DNA from: Bog-473 sp963736525
Lineage (GTDB): Bacteria; Actinomycetota; Acidimicrobiia; Acidimicrobiales; RAAP-2
Assembly: GCA_963736525.1 (NCBI GenBank)
Contig: CAVTPF010000003.1
Span: forward strand, 28,163 to 92,162
Length of the DNA: 64,000 bases
Direction of reading: 5' to 3'
The translations under genes and the position numbers were made by a program. Shown here piece after piece: positions 50,744 through 58,561 of this stretch; position 1 is the first letter of the stretch; each line of letters begins with the position of its first letter. The notes beneath the pieces were generated by a model that worked only from the letters and a program-made list of their open reading frames with translations, did not search any database and was not told where the DNA came from.

Positions 50744-51367
50744 TCAGGCTCCCAGTCCTCGTCGGATGAAGTCGCAGATCTCCTCGGCGGCCGACGCGGC
50801 GGCGATCGGGTCCGGCTCGCCGGCGCGGACCGACAACGCCCCGTAGATCTGCTGGCCGACGAGGACGACGGCCCGCCCGGGGTCGATGTCCGCCCGGAAG
50901 TCGCCGGCAGCCATACCCGCCACGACCAGCTCCTCGAGCACTCTGATCATGTCGAGCCCGATCATCATCAGCGCGCCACCGACGGCCGCGGAGCCCTCGG
51001 CGCCCGTGGTCGCCTGGGTGGCCATGGCCAACCGGAAGAAGGCGGGGCTCTCGTCGATCCGCTCCAGCAGCCCCAGGATCAGCCGGCGGAGGCGATCGGC
51101 CGGGGACGCGTCGTCGGACACGACGTGCGTGACGGTGTGCTGCAGCCGCTCGTACATCGACTGCACGCAGGCCCCCAGAAGGTCGTCACGGTTGGCGAAG
51201 TACACGTAGACCGTCGAGCGGGCCACGCCGGCCTCGGTCGCGATCTCGTCGATGGAGACGTCGGTCGTGCCGCGCTCACCGAAGAGCCGGCGGGCCGTGT
51301 CGATGACCTGGTCCCGCCGGAAGTCCCGGATGACCTCCTTCAGGGCGTCCGGGGCGCGTCGCGCCAT
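50744..51367 (-). CDS. TetR-family transcriptional regulator
   Basis: A 207-residue regulator. The helix-turn-helix is IDEIATEAGVARSTVYVYFA near residues 40-60, preceded by RDQVIDTARRLFGERGTTDV. The C-terminal half is the helical ligand-binding and dimer region. It lies between the P450 and LLM genes in the same direction, 29 bp after the P450. The 33-bp palindrome upstream of the P450 is its likely operator, giving autoregulation of the whole operon. Confidence 0.9.
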   Translation of the reverse strand: MARRAPDALKEVIRDFRRDQVIDTARRLFGERGTTDVSIDEIATEAGVARSTVYVYFANRDDLLGACVQSMYERLQHTVTHVVSDDASPADRLRRLILGLLERIDESPAFFRLAMATQATTGAEGSAAVGGALMMIGLDMIRVLEELVVAGMAAGDFRADIDPGRAVVLVGQQIYGALSVRAGEPDPIAAASAAEEICDFIRRGLGA

Positions 51368-51396
51368 GGTCCCTCCCTACCCTTCGGCGCGCCGGC

Positions 51397-52632
51397 TCAG
51401 CGGCCGACGGGAGCGGACGGGGTGAACGCCACGGGAAGGTGCTTGACGCCGTTGATGAACTGGGACTGGAGGCGCTGCACCTCGCCGTCCTGCCGGATGT
51501 CGGGCATGCGGTCGAGCAGGTGCTCGAACATGACGCGGATCTCCATGCGGGCCAGGTTGGCACCGAGGCAGAAGTGGGGACCGCCCCCGCCGAAGGCGAT
51601 GTGGGGGTTGGGGTCCCGGTCGACGACGAAGGCGTCGGGGTCGTCGAAGACGTCCTCGTCCCGGTTGGCCGACGCGTGGAAGAACACGACCTTGTCGCCG
51701 GCGGCGATGTCCGTCCCGCTGAGCGTGGCGTCGCACATGGCCGTGCGCCGGAAGTTCATGACGGGCGTGACGAAGCGCAGCATCTCCTCCACGGCGACGG
51801 GCAGGAGGCTGCGGTCGTCGACGAGGCGCTGCCACTGATCGGGATGTTGGAAGAACGCGTGCATGGCCCCGGACATGAGGTTCCGGGTCGTCTCGTTGCC
51901 GGCGACGGTGAGGAGGAGGAAGAACAGCTCGAGCTCCAGGTCGCTCAGGCGCTCGCCGTCGACCTCGACGGTGGTCAGCACGCTCATGAGGTCGGCGTGC
52001 GGGTCGATGCGCTTCGTGGCGAAGAGCTCGGCCGCATAGGCGTAGAGCTCCAGCGCCGCGGTAAGCGCCATCTCCGCCTGCGCCTGGTACTCGGGGTCCT
52101 CGTTGCCCACCATGCGGTTCGACCAGTCGAACATGCGGTGGCGGTCTTCCCGCGGCACCCCGAGCAACTCGGCGATGACCTGCAGGGGGAGCTCTGCGGA
52201 GAGCTGCGTGACGAAGTCGGCTTCGCCCTTTTCGATGACGTCGTCGATGATGGCGTCGGTCGAGCGGTGGATGCTCTCCTCGAGGTCGCGCACCATGCGC
52301 GGCGTGAAGCCCTTGTTGACGAGCCGCCGGTAGCGGGTGTGCAGCGGCGGGTCCATGTTGAGCATCATCAGGCTCTGCTGGGCGACCTCTTCTTCTCCCA
52401 GCTCGAAGGGCATCGTCCCCTGGGCGGCCGAGCTGAAGCGCTCGTAGTCGCGGTTCACCGTCACGCAGTCGTCGAACCTGGTGACGGCCCAGAAGCCGGG
52501 ACCGCCCGGCTCGTCCTGCCAGTGCACCGGGTCGTGCCGGCGCAGGTGGGCCAGCCAGGCGTGGGGGACCCCGGCCACGAAGGACCGGGAATCCGAGAGG
52601 TCGACAGGGGTGAGGTCGGACGTGGCGCTCAT
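51397..52632 (-). CDS. Cytochrome P450 (CYP)
   Basis: A 411-residue soluble bacterial P450. The heme-binding loop is AFGGGGPHFCLGANLARME with the axial Cys near residue 357, the I-helix proton-relay motif is TVAGNETTRN, and the K-helix ExxR is VEEMLRFV. The typical bacterial length and the DPPLHTRYRRLVNKGFTPRM motif fit class I three-component P450s. No ferredoxin gene is adjacent. Related actinobacterial CYPs oxidise steroids, fatty acids or terpenes. ATG at 52632 lies 17 bp downstream of the palindrome. Confidence 0.93.
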   Translation of the reverse strand: MSATSDLTPVDLSDSRSFVAGVPHAWLAHLRRHDPVHWQDEPGGPGFWAVTRFDDCVTVNRDYERFSSAAQGTMPFELGEEEVAQQSLMMLNMDPPLHTRYRRLVNKGFTPRMVRDLEESIHRSTDAIIDDVIEKGEADFVTQLSAELPLQVIAELLGVPREDRHRMFDWSNRMVGNEDPEYQAQAEMALTAALELYAYAAELFATKRIDPHADLMSVLTTVEVDGERLSDLELELFFLLLTVAGNETTRNLMSGAMHAFFQHPDQWQRLVDDRSLLPVAVEEMLRFVTPVMNFRRTAMCDATLSGTDIAAGDKVVFFHASANRDEDVFDDPDAFVVDRDPNPHIAFGGGGPHFCLGANLARMEIRVMFEHLLDRMPDIRQDGEVQRLQSQFINGVKHLPVAFTPSAPVGR

Positions 52633-52649
52633 GGGATTGGACAACTCCT

Positions 52650-52682
52650 CCGGGGTATCGGACACAGTGTCCGATACCCCGG
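52650..52682 (-). promoter_or_regulatory. 33-bp perfect palindrome, probable TetR operator
   Basis: CCGGGGTATCGGACAC and GTGTCCGATACCCCGG are perfect 16-bp arms around one A, directly before the P450 start. No other inverted repeat in the window is as long without mismatch. TetR proteins often bind such sites over their own promoter; here the TetR gene is the second of the operon. Confidence 0.7.
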
Positions 52683-52746
52683 ATGCTACGTCCTATGCCT
52701 TCGGGCGGTCAACGATGCGGCGGGGGAGGGGGCGCGCCCCCTATGG

Positions 52747-53112
52747 TCAGCGCTCGTCCTGGTCGGAGGTGCCCGGCGATTCCGGCACGATGGCGACGGA
52801 TTTGGAGGGATCGTCCGGATCGAGCACGACCCGTAGCCGCGTGTCGGCGTCCGGGGGCTCCCCGGGCACCGACGCCACGATGACCGGCTCGTCGACGGGC
52901 GGCGCGAAGACCGCCTGCAGGCCACGCGCCACGCCGGTGCCGACGGCACCGAGCGCCGACCGTCGGCGCCAGTCGTCGAAGCCGTCGGGCGGATCCGTAC
53001 TGCTCTCCTCGCCGTTCACGTCGTCGTTCACGCCGCGGGTCTCGTCGTCGTTCCCGGCCCCGGTGCCGGTAGGCGGTTCGGCGGCCGGCGGGTGGCTGTC
53101 ATCGGGACGCAT
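52747..53112 (-). CDS. Small acidic protein of unknown function
   Basis: A 121-residue protein. Residues 1-50 are Pro/Asp/Glu/Gly-rich and look disordered. The second half, WRRRSALGAVGTGVARGLQA followed by EPVIVASVPGEPPDADTRLR, may form a small folded or membrane-associated segment. No family was recognised. It is divergent from galE over 42 bp. The gene could be spurious, but codon pattern and punctuation favour it. Confidence 0.5.
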   Translation of the reverse strand: MRPDDSHPPAAEPPTGTGAGNDDETRGVNDDVNGEESSTDPPDGFDDWRRRSALGAVGTGVARGLQAVFAPPVDEPVIVASVPGEPPDADTRLRVVLDPDDPSKSVAIVPESPGTSDQDER

Positions 53113-53130
53113 GGGTCAATGCTCCCATGA
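53111..53130. promoter_or_regulatory. Inverted repeat between divergent genes
   Basis: CATGGG and CCCATG flank TCAATGCT in the 42-bp gap between the small acidic protein and galE. It may be a shared operator, but the arms are short. Confidence 0.3.
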
Positions 53131-53154
53131 ATGCCGATCGGGCAGACTCTCGGG

Positions 53155-54138
53155 GTGGCTGTCCTGGTGACCGGCGGCGCCGGCTATATCGGCTCTCATA
53201 CGGCGCGCCTGCTGCGGGAGCGAGGGCGCGAGGTGGTGGTGTTCGACTCCATGGAGTTCGGCCACGCGGCGGCGGTGGGGGATGCGCCGCTCGTCGTCGG
53301 GGACGTGGGTGACCCCGTGGCGGTGGCGGAGACGGTGGCGCGTTTCGGGGTCGACGCCGCCATCCACTTCGCGGCGTACAAGTCGCCGGCCGAGTCGATG
53401 CTCGAGCCGCAGCGCTACTTCGGCAACAACGCGGCCAAGAGTGCGTCACTCATCGAGACGCTGCAGCGGGCCGGTGTGGGCCGGATCGTCTTCTCGTCGA
53501 CCTGTGCGGTGTACGGCACCCCCGAGCACGTGCCGGTGGGGGAGGACGCCCCCGTGCAGCCGGAGAGTCCCTACGGGGAGAGCAAGGCCATGACGGAGAG
53601 GGTCCTGGGGTGGTACGACCACTGCCGGGGCCTGCGCTCGGTCAGCCTGCGCTATTTCAATGCGGCGGGCGCATGGCCCGACGGCTCCATCGGGGAGGAC
53701 TGGACCTTCACCATCAACCTGGTCCCGCTGGTGATGAAGGCGGCGCTGGGACGCAGCGGGCCCCTGCAGGTGTTCGGGACGGACTACCCGACGCCGGACG
53801 GCACGGCCATCCGCGACTACGTGCACGTGCTCGATCTGGCCGACGCGCACGTGAGGGCGCTGGAGTATCTCGAGGGCGGGGGAGCGACCACAGCGCTGAA
53901 CCTGGGCACCGGCGTGGGCTCGTCGGTGTCGGAGGTGCTTCGCGCGGCCGAGCGGGTGATCGGCCGCCCGGTGCCCCATCGGCTGGTGGGACGGCGACCC
54001 GGGGACCCCGTGGCGCTCTACGCCGACACGTCACGTTCGAGGGACGTGTTGGGGTGGACGGCCGGGCGCGGGCTCGACGACATACTGGAGTCGGCGTGGG
54101 CCTGGCACTCGACCCACCTGGACGGGTACGGGGACTGA
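53155..54138 (+). CDS. galE: UDP-glucose 4-epimerase
   Basis: A 327-residue extended short-chain dehydrogenase that interconverts UDP-glucose and UDP-galactose with bound NAD. The N-terminal Rossmann motif is VLVTGGAGYIGSH. The catalytic Ser lies in VFSSTCAVYG and the Tyr-x-x-x-Lys in PYGESKAM. LRYFNAAGA and AIRDYVHVLDLADAH are epimerase-typical. The GTG at 53155 matches the usual start; an ATG 8 codons upstream is possible. It would feed surface polysaccharide synthesis. Monospecific UDP-Glc use is inferred from overall similarity. Confidence 0.92.
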   Translation: MAVLVTGGAGYIGSHTARLLRERGREVVVFDSMEFGHAAAVGDAPLVVGDVGDPVAVAETVARFGVDAAIHFAAYKSPAESMLEPQRYFGNNAAKSASLIETLQRAGVGRIVFSSTCAVYGTPEHVPVGEDAPVQPESPYGESKAMTERVLGWYDHCRGLRSVSLRYFNAAGAWPDGSIGEDWTFTINLVPLVMKAALGRSGPLQVFGTDYPTPDGTAIRDYVHVLDLADAHVRALEYLEGGGATTALNLGTGVGSSVSEVLRAAERVIGRPVPHRLVGRRPGDPVALYADTSRSRDVLGWTAGRGLDDILESAWAWHSTHLDGYGD

Positions 54139-54191
54139 GTCTCGGCGATCTTCCCCACCACCCTGAGCCGCCGGATAGCGTCTTTTCCACC

Positions 54192-54941
54192 ATGGCGAGA
54201 GGCGGGAGTACGGCCAGAGGGTCGAACGCGCGGCGAGCGCAGACGATTCCGCCCCTGCGGCGCGTGGGTGTCGCCGTGCTCGCGGTGGCGAGCCTGTCCG
54301 TGTTCGCCACACCGAACGTCTCGGCGCAAAGTGCCGTGCCGCTCGTGGGGACATTCAGGATCACGGGAGGGTCCTGCGATCCGGTGACCGGCACGATCAA
54401 GGGCTCGTGGTTCCGTCTGATTTTTCCCGGCGGGAACGTCCACACGGGATTCTTCTTTCAGAACTCCACCTCTCCGTGCTTCAACAAGTCGTACACGACC
54501 ATCTCGCCCGGGACCCAGGGCGGCCTGGTGACCGGGGCGTTCCAACCGAGGCCCCGGCGTGCGTTCGCCACGAACGGCGACGCCCGAGCGAAGGCCATCA
54601 TCGAACCCGTCCCGTTCGCGGCCATCGATCTCTCGCTTTCGACGCAGCGGAGGGACCCGCAGACGAACCGCACGGTCCAGGCGCCATCCATCGCCGCTCT
54701 CGGTGGGAAGCTGACCGGCGACCTGCAGGCGTTGTCGGTGTCGTGGAAGAACGTCTACATAAACCAGGGTTCGCCCAAACCAGGCGGCGCCCGCCCTGGG
54801 CTCACCGTCGCGGTCGCCGGCAACTACAACGTCCGCACGCACCTGTTCGCATTGAGCTGGACGAGCCAGATCGTCGGAGGACCATTCACGGGCTTCATCG
54901 GCGACTGGTACCTGTCGGGCCGCTTCGTCCCGTCCCGGTAA
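54192..54941 (+). CDS. Secreted protein of unknown function
   Basis: A 249-residue protein with a signal peptide: basic start, hydrophobic core VGVAVLAVASLSVFATP and a likely cut near SAQSA. The mature part is Gly/Thr-rich with one Cys pair (GSCDPVTG and SPCFNK) and beta-strand-like segments such as WTSQIVGGPFTGFIGDWYLS. No family was recognised. It may be a surface protein linked to the neighbouring pilus genes, but position is the only hint. Confidence 0.7.
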   Translation: MARGGSTARGSNARRAQTIPPLRRVGVAVLAVASLSVFATPNVSAQSAVPLVGTFRITGGSCDPVTGTIKGSWFRLIFPGGNVHTGFFFQNSTSPCFNKSYTTISPGTQGGLVTGAFQPRPRRAFATNGDARAKAIIEPVPFAAIDLSLSTQRRDPQTNRTVQAPSIAALGGKLTGDLQALSVSWKNVYINQGSPKPGGARPGLTVAVAGNYNVRTHLFALSWTSQIVGGPFTGFIGDWYLSGRFVPSR

Positions 54942-54977
54942 AGACCCGGAACCGGGAGTGCCAAACGGTAGCGTTGC

Positions 54978-55787
54978 GTGCCGTGGCGACTCGGCGGAAC
55001 TCGTAGACACGCTGCCGTGCTCGGAGCCCTCATCGCGTGCTGCGCCCTTCTCGGGCTCGCCGTCGGATCGTTCTTGAACGTCGTGATCTACCGGGTTCCC
55101 CAGGGGATGTCGTTGGTCTCGCCGCGCTCGGCCTGCCCGTCGTGCGGGACGCCGATCCTCGATCGGGACAACATTCCCGTGGTCTCCTGGCTGCTGCTGC
55201 GCGGCCGCTGCCGCCATTGCCACGAGCCGATCTCCGCCCGGTACCCCTTGGTCGAGCTGGCGTGCGCCGCTCTGTTCGCTGGTACCGCGGCCCGATTCGG
55301 CTACGACTGGGTGCTCCCGGCCCTGCTCGTTCTCCTCGCCGGCCTGCTGGCGCTGTCCATCATTGACGTCGAGAGCCTGATCCTCCCCAAGGCGATCGTC
55401 TGGCCGCTGTCCCTCATGGTGGCGGCGCTGTTGGTGTTGGCGTCGGCGGCGACGGGGGAGTGGCACAACCTTCTCGTCGGCGTGATCTGCGGCGCCGCCT
55501 GGTTCGTGCTGTTCTACGCGATGTTCGCCGTCAGCCCACGGCTGTTGGGTTTCGGCGACGTCCGGCTCGCCCCCGTCCTGGGCTTGTCACTCGGCTGGCT
55601 GGGGTGGCGCTACGTCGTGCTCGGGTTCTTTGCCGCCAACGTGGTGGGGGCCGCGGTCGGCATCGGGCTCATCGTGACGCACCGCATGACCCGCCAACAG
55701 CAGATCCCCTACGGCGTCTTCCTCGCCGTGGGGTGCGCCATCGCGGTGTTCGCCGGGCCCGAGCTGGTGCGCCCCTTCACCCACTAA
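54978..55787 (+). CDS. pilD: Prepilin peptidase (type IV leader peptidase, A24)
   Basis: A 269-residue membrane aspartyl protease that cuts the leader from type IV prepilins and methylates the new N-terminus. The N-terminal cytoplasmic domain has two Cys pairs (CPSCGTPI and CRHCHEPI) that hold zinc. The catalytic aspartates are in LALSIIDVESLILP and in the GxGD motif GFGDVRLAP. About six to seven membrane helices are predicted. The pilin at 57718 is the obvious substrate. It is convergent with the DUF429 gene. Confidence 0.92.
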   Translation: MPWRLGGTRRHAAVLGALIACCALLGLAVGSFLNVVIYRVPQGMSLVSPRSACPSCGTPILDRDNIPVVSWLLLRGRCRHCHEPISARYPLVELACAALFAGTAARFGYDWVLPALLVLLAGLLALSIIDVESLILPKAIVWPLSLMVAALLVLASAATGEWHNLLVGVICGAAWFVLFYAMFAVSPRLLGFGDVRLAPVLGLSLGWLGWRYVVLGFFAANVVGAAVGIGLIVTHRMTRQQQIPYGVFLAVGCAIAVFAGPELVRPFTH

Positions 55788-55799
55788 CCGCTCGACCCC

Positions 55800-56522
55800 T
55801 CAGCGGACGATCTCCATCCGGAGCCCCTGCTCGTCCCATTCGGGGTCCTCGGGGATGCGGATGGCCGCCTTGGCGAAGATCCGGCGCGCCGTCCAGACGA
55901 AGACGGCGACGTCGAGGAGGTGGGCCAACGAGGCGCCTGGGAGCTCGGCCGAGAGGATCCGGGCGACGGCCGGGAGCTTGGTCTCCAACAGCGCTCGGCG
56001 TTCCTCCAGCCCTTTTTCACTGTGCTTCGGCCACTGCAGGGGCTGACACTCGTTGAGCTCGTAGAAGCTCAGGTCCGAGTGGACCTCGTAGACCGTCCGT
56101 TGCCGGAACGGCGCCATCTCCTCCGCCACCTCGCAATAGCGCGGAAGCAGCGTCATGCTGATGGCATCGAGGTGGTCCGGCAGGAACTCCAACTCGTTGG
56201 ACGGGGACCGCACCGGGGCGCTCTGGATGGACGAGCCCCGCTTGGGACCGAGGATCGCCCGCGCCTCGCGGTCGCAGGTCCGGCCGCCGGCGGCGCTCTT
56301 CTCGAGGTAGCCGACGGGGGCATTGAGCGCGATCACCGCGTACGTGGGCCGCTGGTCCAGCACCTCGCCGAACGGAGAGATGAGCTGCGGCTCTTCCGGA
56401 GCGAAGATGGTGCCTTGCAGTTTGGCGGGCGCCACCAACCACGAGGGCCCGCAGGGGGTCACCCCGGCGACGACGTTGTACGGGAGATCCGGCCCATGTC
56501 TGGTGGCGCTGGTGATCGTCAC
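55800..56522 (-). CDS. DUF429 domain-containing protein
   Basis: A 240-residue protein of the DUF429 family, which has an RNase H-like fold and is a predicted nuclease. Family features are YAVIALNAPVGYLEKSAAGG, then RTCDREARAILGPKRGSSI, and FYELNECQPLQWPKHSEKGL. The first catalytic-type Asp of the family is not clear at the N-terminus, so the enzyme may be degenerate. GTG at 56522 overlaps the pilT stop (GTGA), an odd partner for a pilus gene. Confidence 0.75.
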   Translation of the reverse strand: MTITSATRHGPDLPYNVVAGVTPCGPSWLVAPAKLQGTIFAPEEPQLISPFGEVLDQRPTYAVIALNAPVGYLEKSAAGGRTCDREARAILGPKRGSSIQSAPVRSPSNELEFLPDHLDAISMTLLPRYCEVAEEMAPFRQRTVYEVHSDLSFYELNECQPLQWPKHSEKGLEERRALLETKLPAVARILSAELPGASLAHLLDVAVFVWTARRIFAKAAIRIPEDPEWDEQGLRMEIVR

Positions 56523-57622
56523 GCAGACGCGAGGACGGGCGCAACCTGTTGCCCGACGAGCCGGGTGAGCTCCTTCGGGTGCGAGGAAATGGCCAGTGCC
56601 TCTTCGTAGTCGATGACCTGCGCCGTGACCAGGCCGGCCAGGCTGTGCTCCAGCGAGCACATGCCCTCGGCCTGATTGGTCGTGATCAGGTTCGGGAGCT
56701 GATGGGTCTTGCCTTCCCGGATGATGTTCCGCACCGGGTGGTTGGCGATGAGGATCTCGAAGGCCGCCACCATGCCCCCACCCATGCGCGGAACCAGCCG
56801 CTGCGCGACGACGGCACCGAGCGACGAGCCGAGCTGGACCCGGATCTGGTCCTGCCGCCAGGCCGGGAAGACGTCGATGATGCGGTCGATGGCCTGCGAG
56901 GAGTCGTTGGTGTGGAGCGTCGAGAAGACCAGGTGGCCGGTCTCGGCGAGCGTGAGCGCGAGCTGGATCGACTCGAGGTCGCGCATTTCGCCCACCAGCA
57001 GGACGTCGGGGTCCTCGCGCAGGGCCGAGCGCAGGGCGCGCTCGAAGGAGGGACTGTCGGTGCCCACCTCTCGCTGGGTGACGGCGGAGAGGCCGTGCTT
57101 GTGGACGTACTCGATCGGGTCCTCAATGGTGAGGATGTGCACCGACCGAGTCTGGTTGATGCGGTCGATGATGGATGCGAGGGTGGTGGACTTTCCGGAT
57201 CCGGTCGGCCCGGTCAGCAGCACGAGGCCCCGGGGGAGCCTGGCCATCCACTCCGCCACGGGCGGGAGACCCAGCTCGTCGAACGACGGGATGTCGGAGG
57301 GGATCATCCGGAGCGCAAGGGCGGTCTCGCCCTTCTGGGTGAAGGCACTGCCACGCAGGCGGGCCAGTTCGAGCCAGCTGATGGAGAAGTCGACGTCCTG
57401 GTGGGTGTCGAAAGTGGACTCCTGCTCGGCGCTGAGCATGCCGCGGACGATCTCGTCGATCTGGTCACCGGTCATGACCGGCGTGTTCTCGAGCTCGCTG
57501 AGCTTGCCGTCGACCCTGACCCGCGGCCGCGACCCCGTGGCCAGCAGCAGGTCCGAACCCTTCCGGTCCCACAGGACCTGCAACCACGGTGCGATCGTGT
57601 CGATGTTCGCTGCGTCCTTCAT
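56519..57622 (-). CDS. pilT: Type IV pilus retraction ATPase PilT
   Basis: A 367-residue hexameric ATPase that disassembles the pilus and drives twitching. Walker A is TGPTGSGKSTTLAS, the Asp box HILTIEDPIEYVH, Walker B DVLLVGEMRDLESI, and the His box STLHTND. These four, plus the length, match PilT rather than PilB. The C-terminus lacks the exact AIRNLIRE retraction motif but has HPVRNIIREGK, which is very close. Start ATG at 57622 is preceded by GAGGGGA. It lies after the pilA terminator on the minus strand. Confidence 0.93.
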   Translation of the reverse strand: MKDAANIDTIAPWLQVLWDRKGSDLLLATGSRPRVRVDGKLSELENTPVMTGDQIDEIVRGMLSAEQESTFDTHQDVDFSISWLELARLRGSAFTQKGETALALRMIPSDIPSFDELGLPPVAEWMARLPRGLVLLTGPTGSGKSTTLASIIDRINQTRSVHILTIEDPIEYVHKHGLSAVTQREVGTDSPSFERALRSALREDPDVLLVGEMRDLESIQLALTLAETGHLVFSTLHTNDSSQAIDRIIDVFPAWRQDQIRVQLGSSLGAVVAQRLVPRMGGGMVAAFEILIANHPVRNIIREGKTHQLPNLITTNQAEGMCSLEHSLAGLVTAQVIDYEEALAISSHPKELTRLVGQQVAPVLASA

Positions 57623-57651
57623 CAGCTCATTCCCCTCTGTCGTGGTGAAGG

Positions 57652-57686
57652 CCAAAGTGCCCGGCCCAGAGGGCCGGGCACTTTGG
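57652..57686 (-). terminator. 16-bp hairpin between pilA and pilT
   Basis: CCAAAGTGCCCGGCCC and GGGCCGGGCACTTTGG form a perfect 16-bp stem with an AGA loop, 32 bp after the pilin stop. It lacks a T-tract on the minus strand. It may terminate part of the transcripts and stabilise the abundant pilin mRNA. Confidence 0.75.
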
Positions 57687-57717
57687 TTTCACGTTTGCGT
57701 TTGCTTCGACGGAATGC

Positions 57718-58218
57718 TTACGAAGCGGCGAGGCAGCCCGTTCCCGCAGCCTCGTTGTCGTAGGCGACCCAGCCGGTTTTTGCAGTAGTTGCGGCCTGGG
57801 GGGCCGAAACCACCACGGCGTCGCCGTTGACACCGGCCAACGGCGTGGCCAACTCGCTGTTCAATGCAACGCCGTACGCGTTGTTGGTCGGAGCAGCGGC
57901 CAGGAACGTGTCGGCCTTGCCAGTGCTCGGGTTGTTGAACGGCGCCGAGACCAGGTCGGAAACCGCGCCCGGCGCGGCGTTGGTGGCGTTGTCTGGCGAG
58001 TTGATGTACGCCTGGACAGCCACCTCAATCGTCTTGGCGTCCGAGGTGCAAGCCGCCTGGGCGCTCTGACCGGTGACACCGGAAAGGGCGAAGACGACCG
58101 TCGCAGCCAAGATACCCAGGACGACGATGACGACGAGGAGCTCGATGAGGGTGAACCCTGCCTCGACCACCTCTTCGCCACGACGAAGCGCCCGGGCTTG
58201 TCGCAGTTGTCTAAACAT
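57718..58218 (-). CDS. pilA: Type IV major pilin (prepilin)
   Basis: A 166-residue prepilin. The class III signal is 21 residues ending VVEAG|FTLIELLVVIVVLG: cleavage after Gly21, N-terminal Phe22 and the conserved Glu at position 5 of the mature protein (Glu26). A 20-residue hydrophobic helix follows, and the globular part is rich in Ala/Thr/Asn with two Cys (AACTSDA and GTGCLAAS) that could close the D-loop. PilD would process it. A long structured leader precedes it and a strong hairpin follows it. Confidence 0.93.
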   Translation of the reverse strand: MFRQLRQARALRRGEEVVEAGFTLIELLVVIVVLGILAATVVFALSGVTGQSAQAACTSDAKTIEVAVQAYINSPDNATNAAPGAVSDLVSAPFNNPSTGKADTFLAAAPTNNAYGVALNSELATPLAGVNGDAVVVSAPQAATTAKTGWVAYDNEAAGTGCLAAS

Positions 58219-58561
58219 GTGGAACTACCGCCTTTCTGTTTGTGATTTGCACCGATTGAGTACCGGTGCGTTCTCCTTCGCCAATGAGAGGAGAGTGTGA
58301 AACGTACCATTTTGTGCGTTGAAAGGTCAACCTCCAACGGACACTTTGTTGTCCGTTGACCTGGTATTTGTCAGTCCGTAGCGACTCTGCATCGCCCGTG
58401 ACAAATCCAGCCCAATAAGACTTTTCACGCGTCAACGAATACGCAATTCCCAGCCCATCCTCTCCTGAAATCCACGCACCACATTTGGCGAGTGACGTCC
58501 CGGCTGACCGCCGTCACGGCACTCACTAATTGTCGGCGGAGGAACCTCCGCACTTGAGGAT
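58219..58561 (-). promoter_or_regulatory. Structured 5' region of pilA
   Basis: The 343-bp gap upstream of pilA has no gene. On the minus strand it has a candidate promoter (TTGACC, 18 bp, TACGTT with TG before it; plus coordinates 58301-58330), the hairpin CAACGGACA/TGTCCGTTG nested in AGGTCAAC/GTTGACCT at 58322-58362, GCACCG/CGGTGC at 58249-58270, and an AAAGGCGG ribosome binding site. The -35 lies within the inverted repeat. No known riboswitch consensus was seen. Confidence 0.5.
58536..58551 (-). terminator. Hairpin after pilC
   Basis: GCGGAGG and CCTCCGC pair with a 2-base loop 10 bp beyond the pilC stop. It has no T-tract. It probably separates the pilBC transcript from pilA. Confidence 0.5.
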
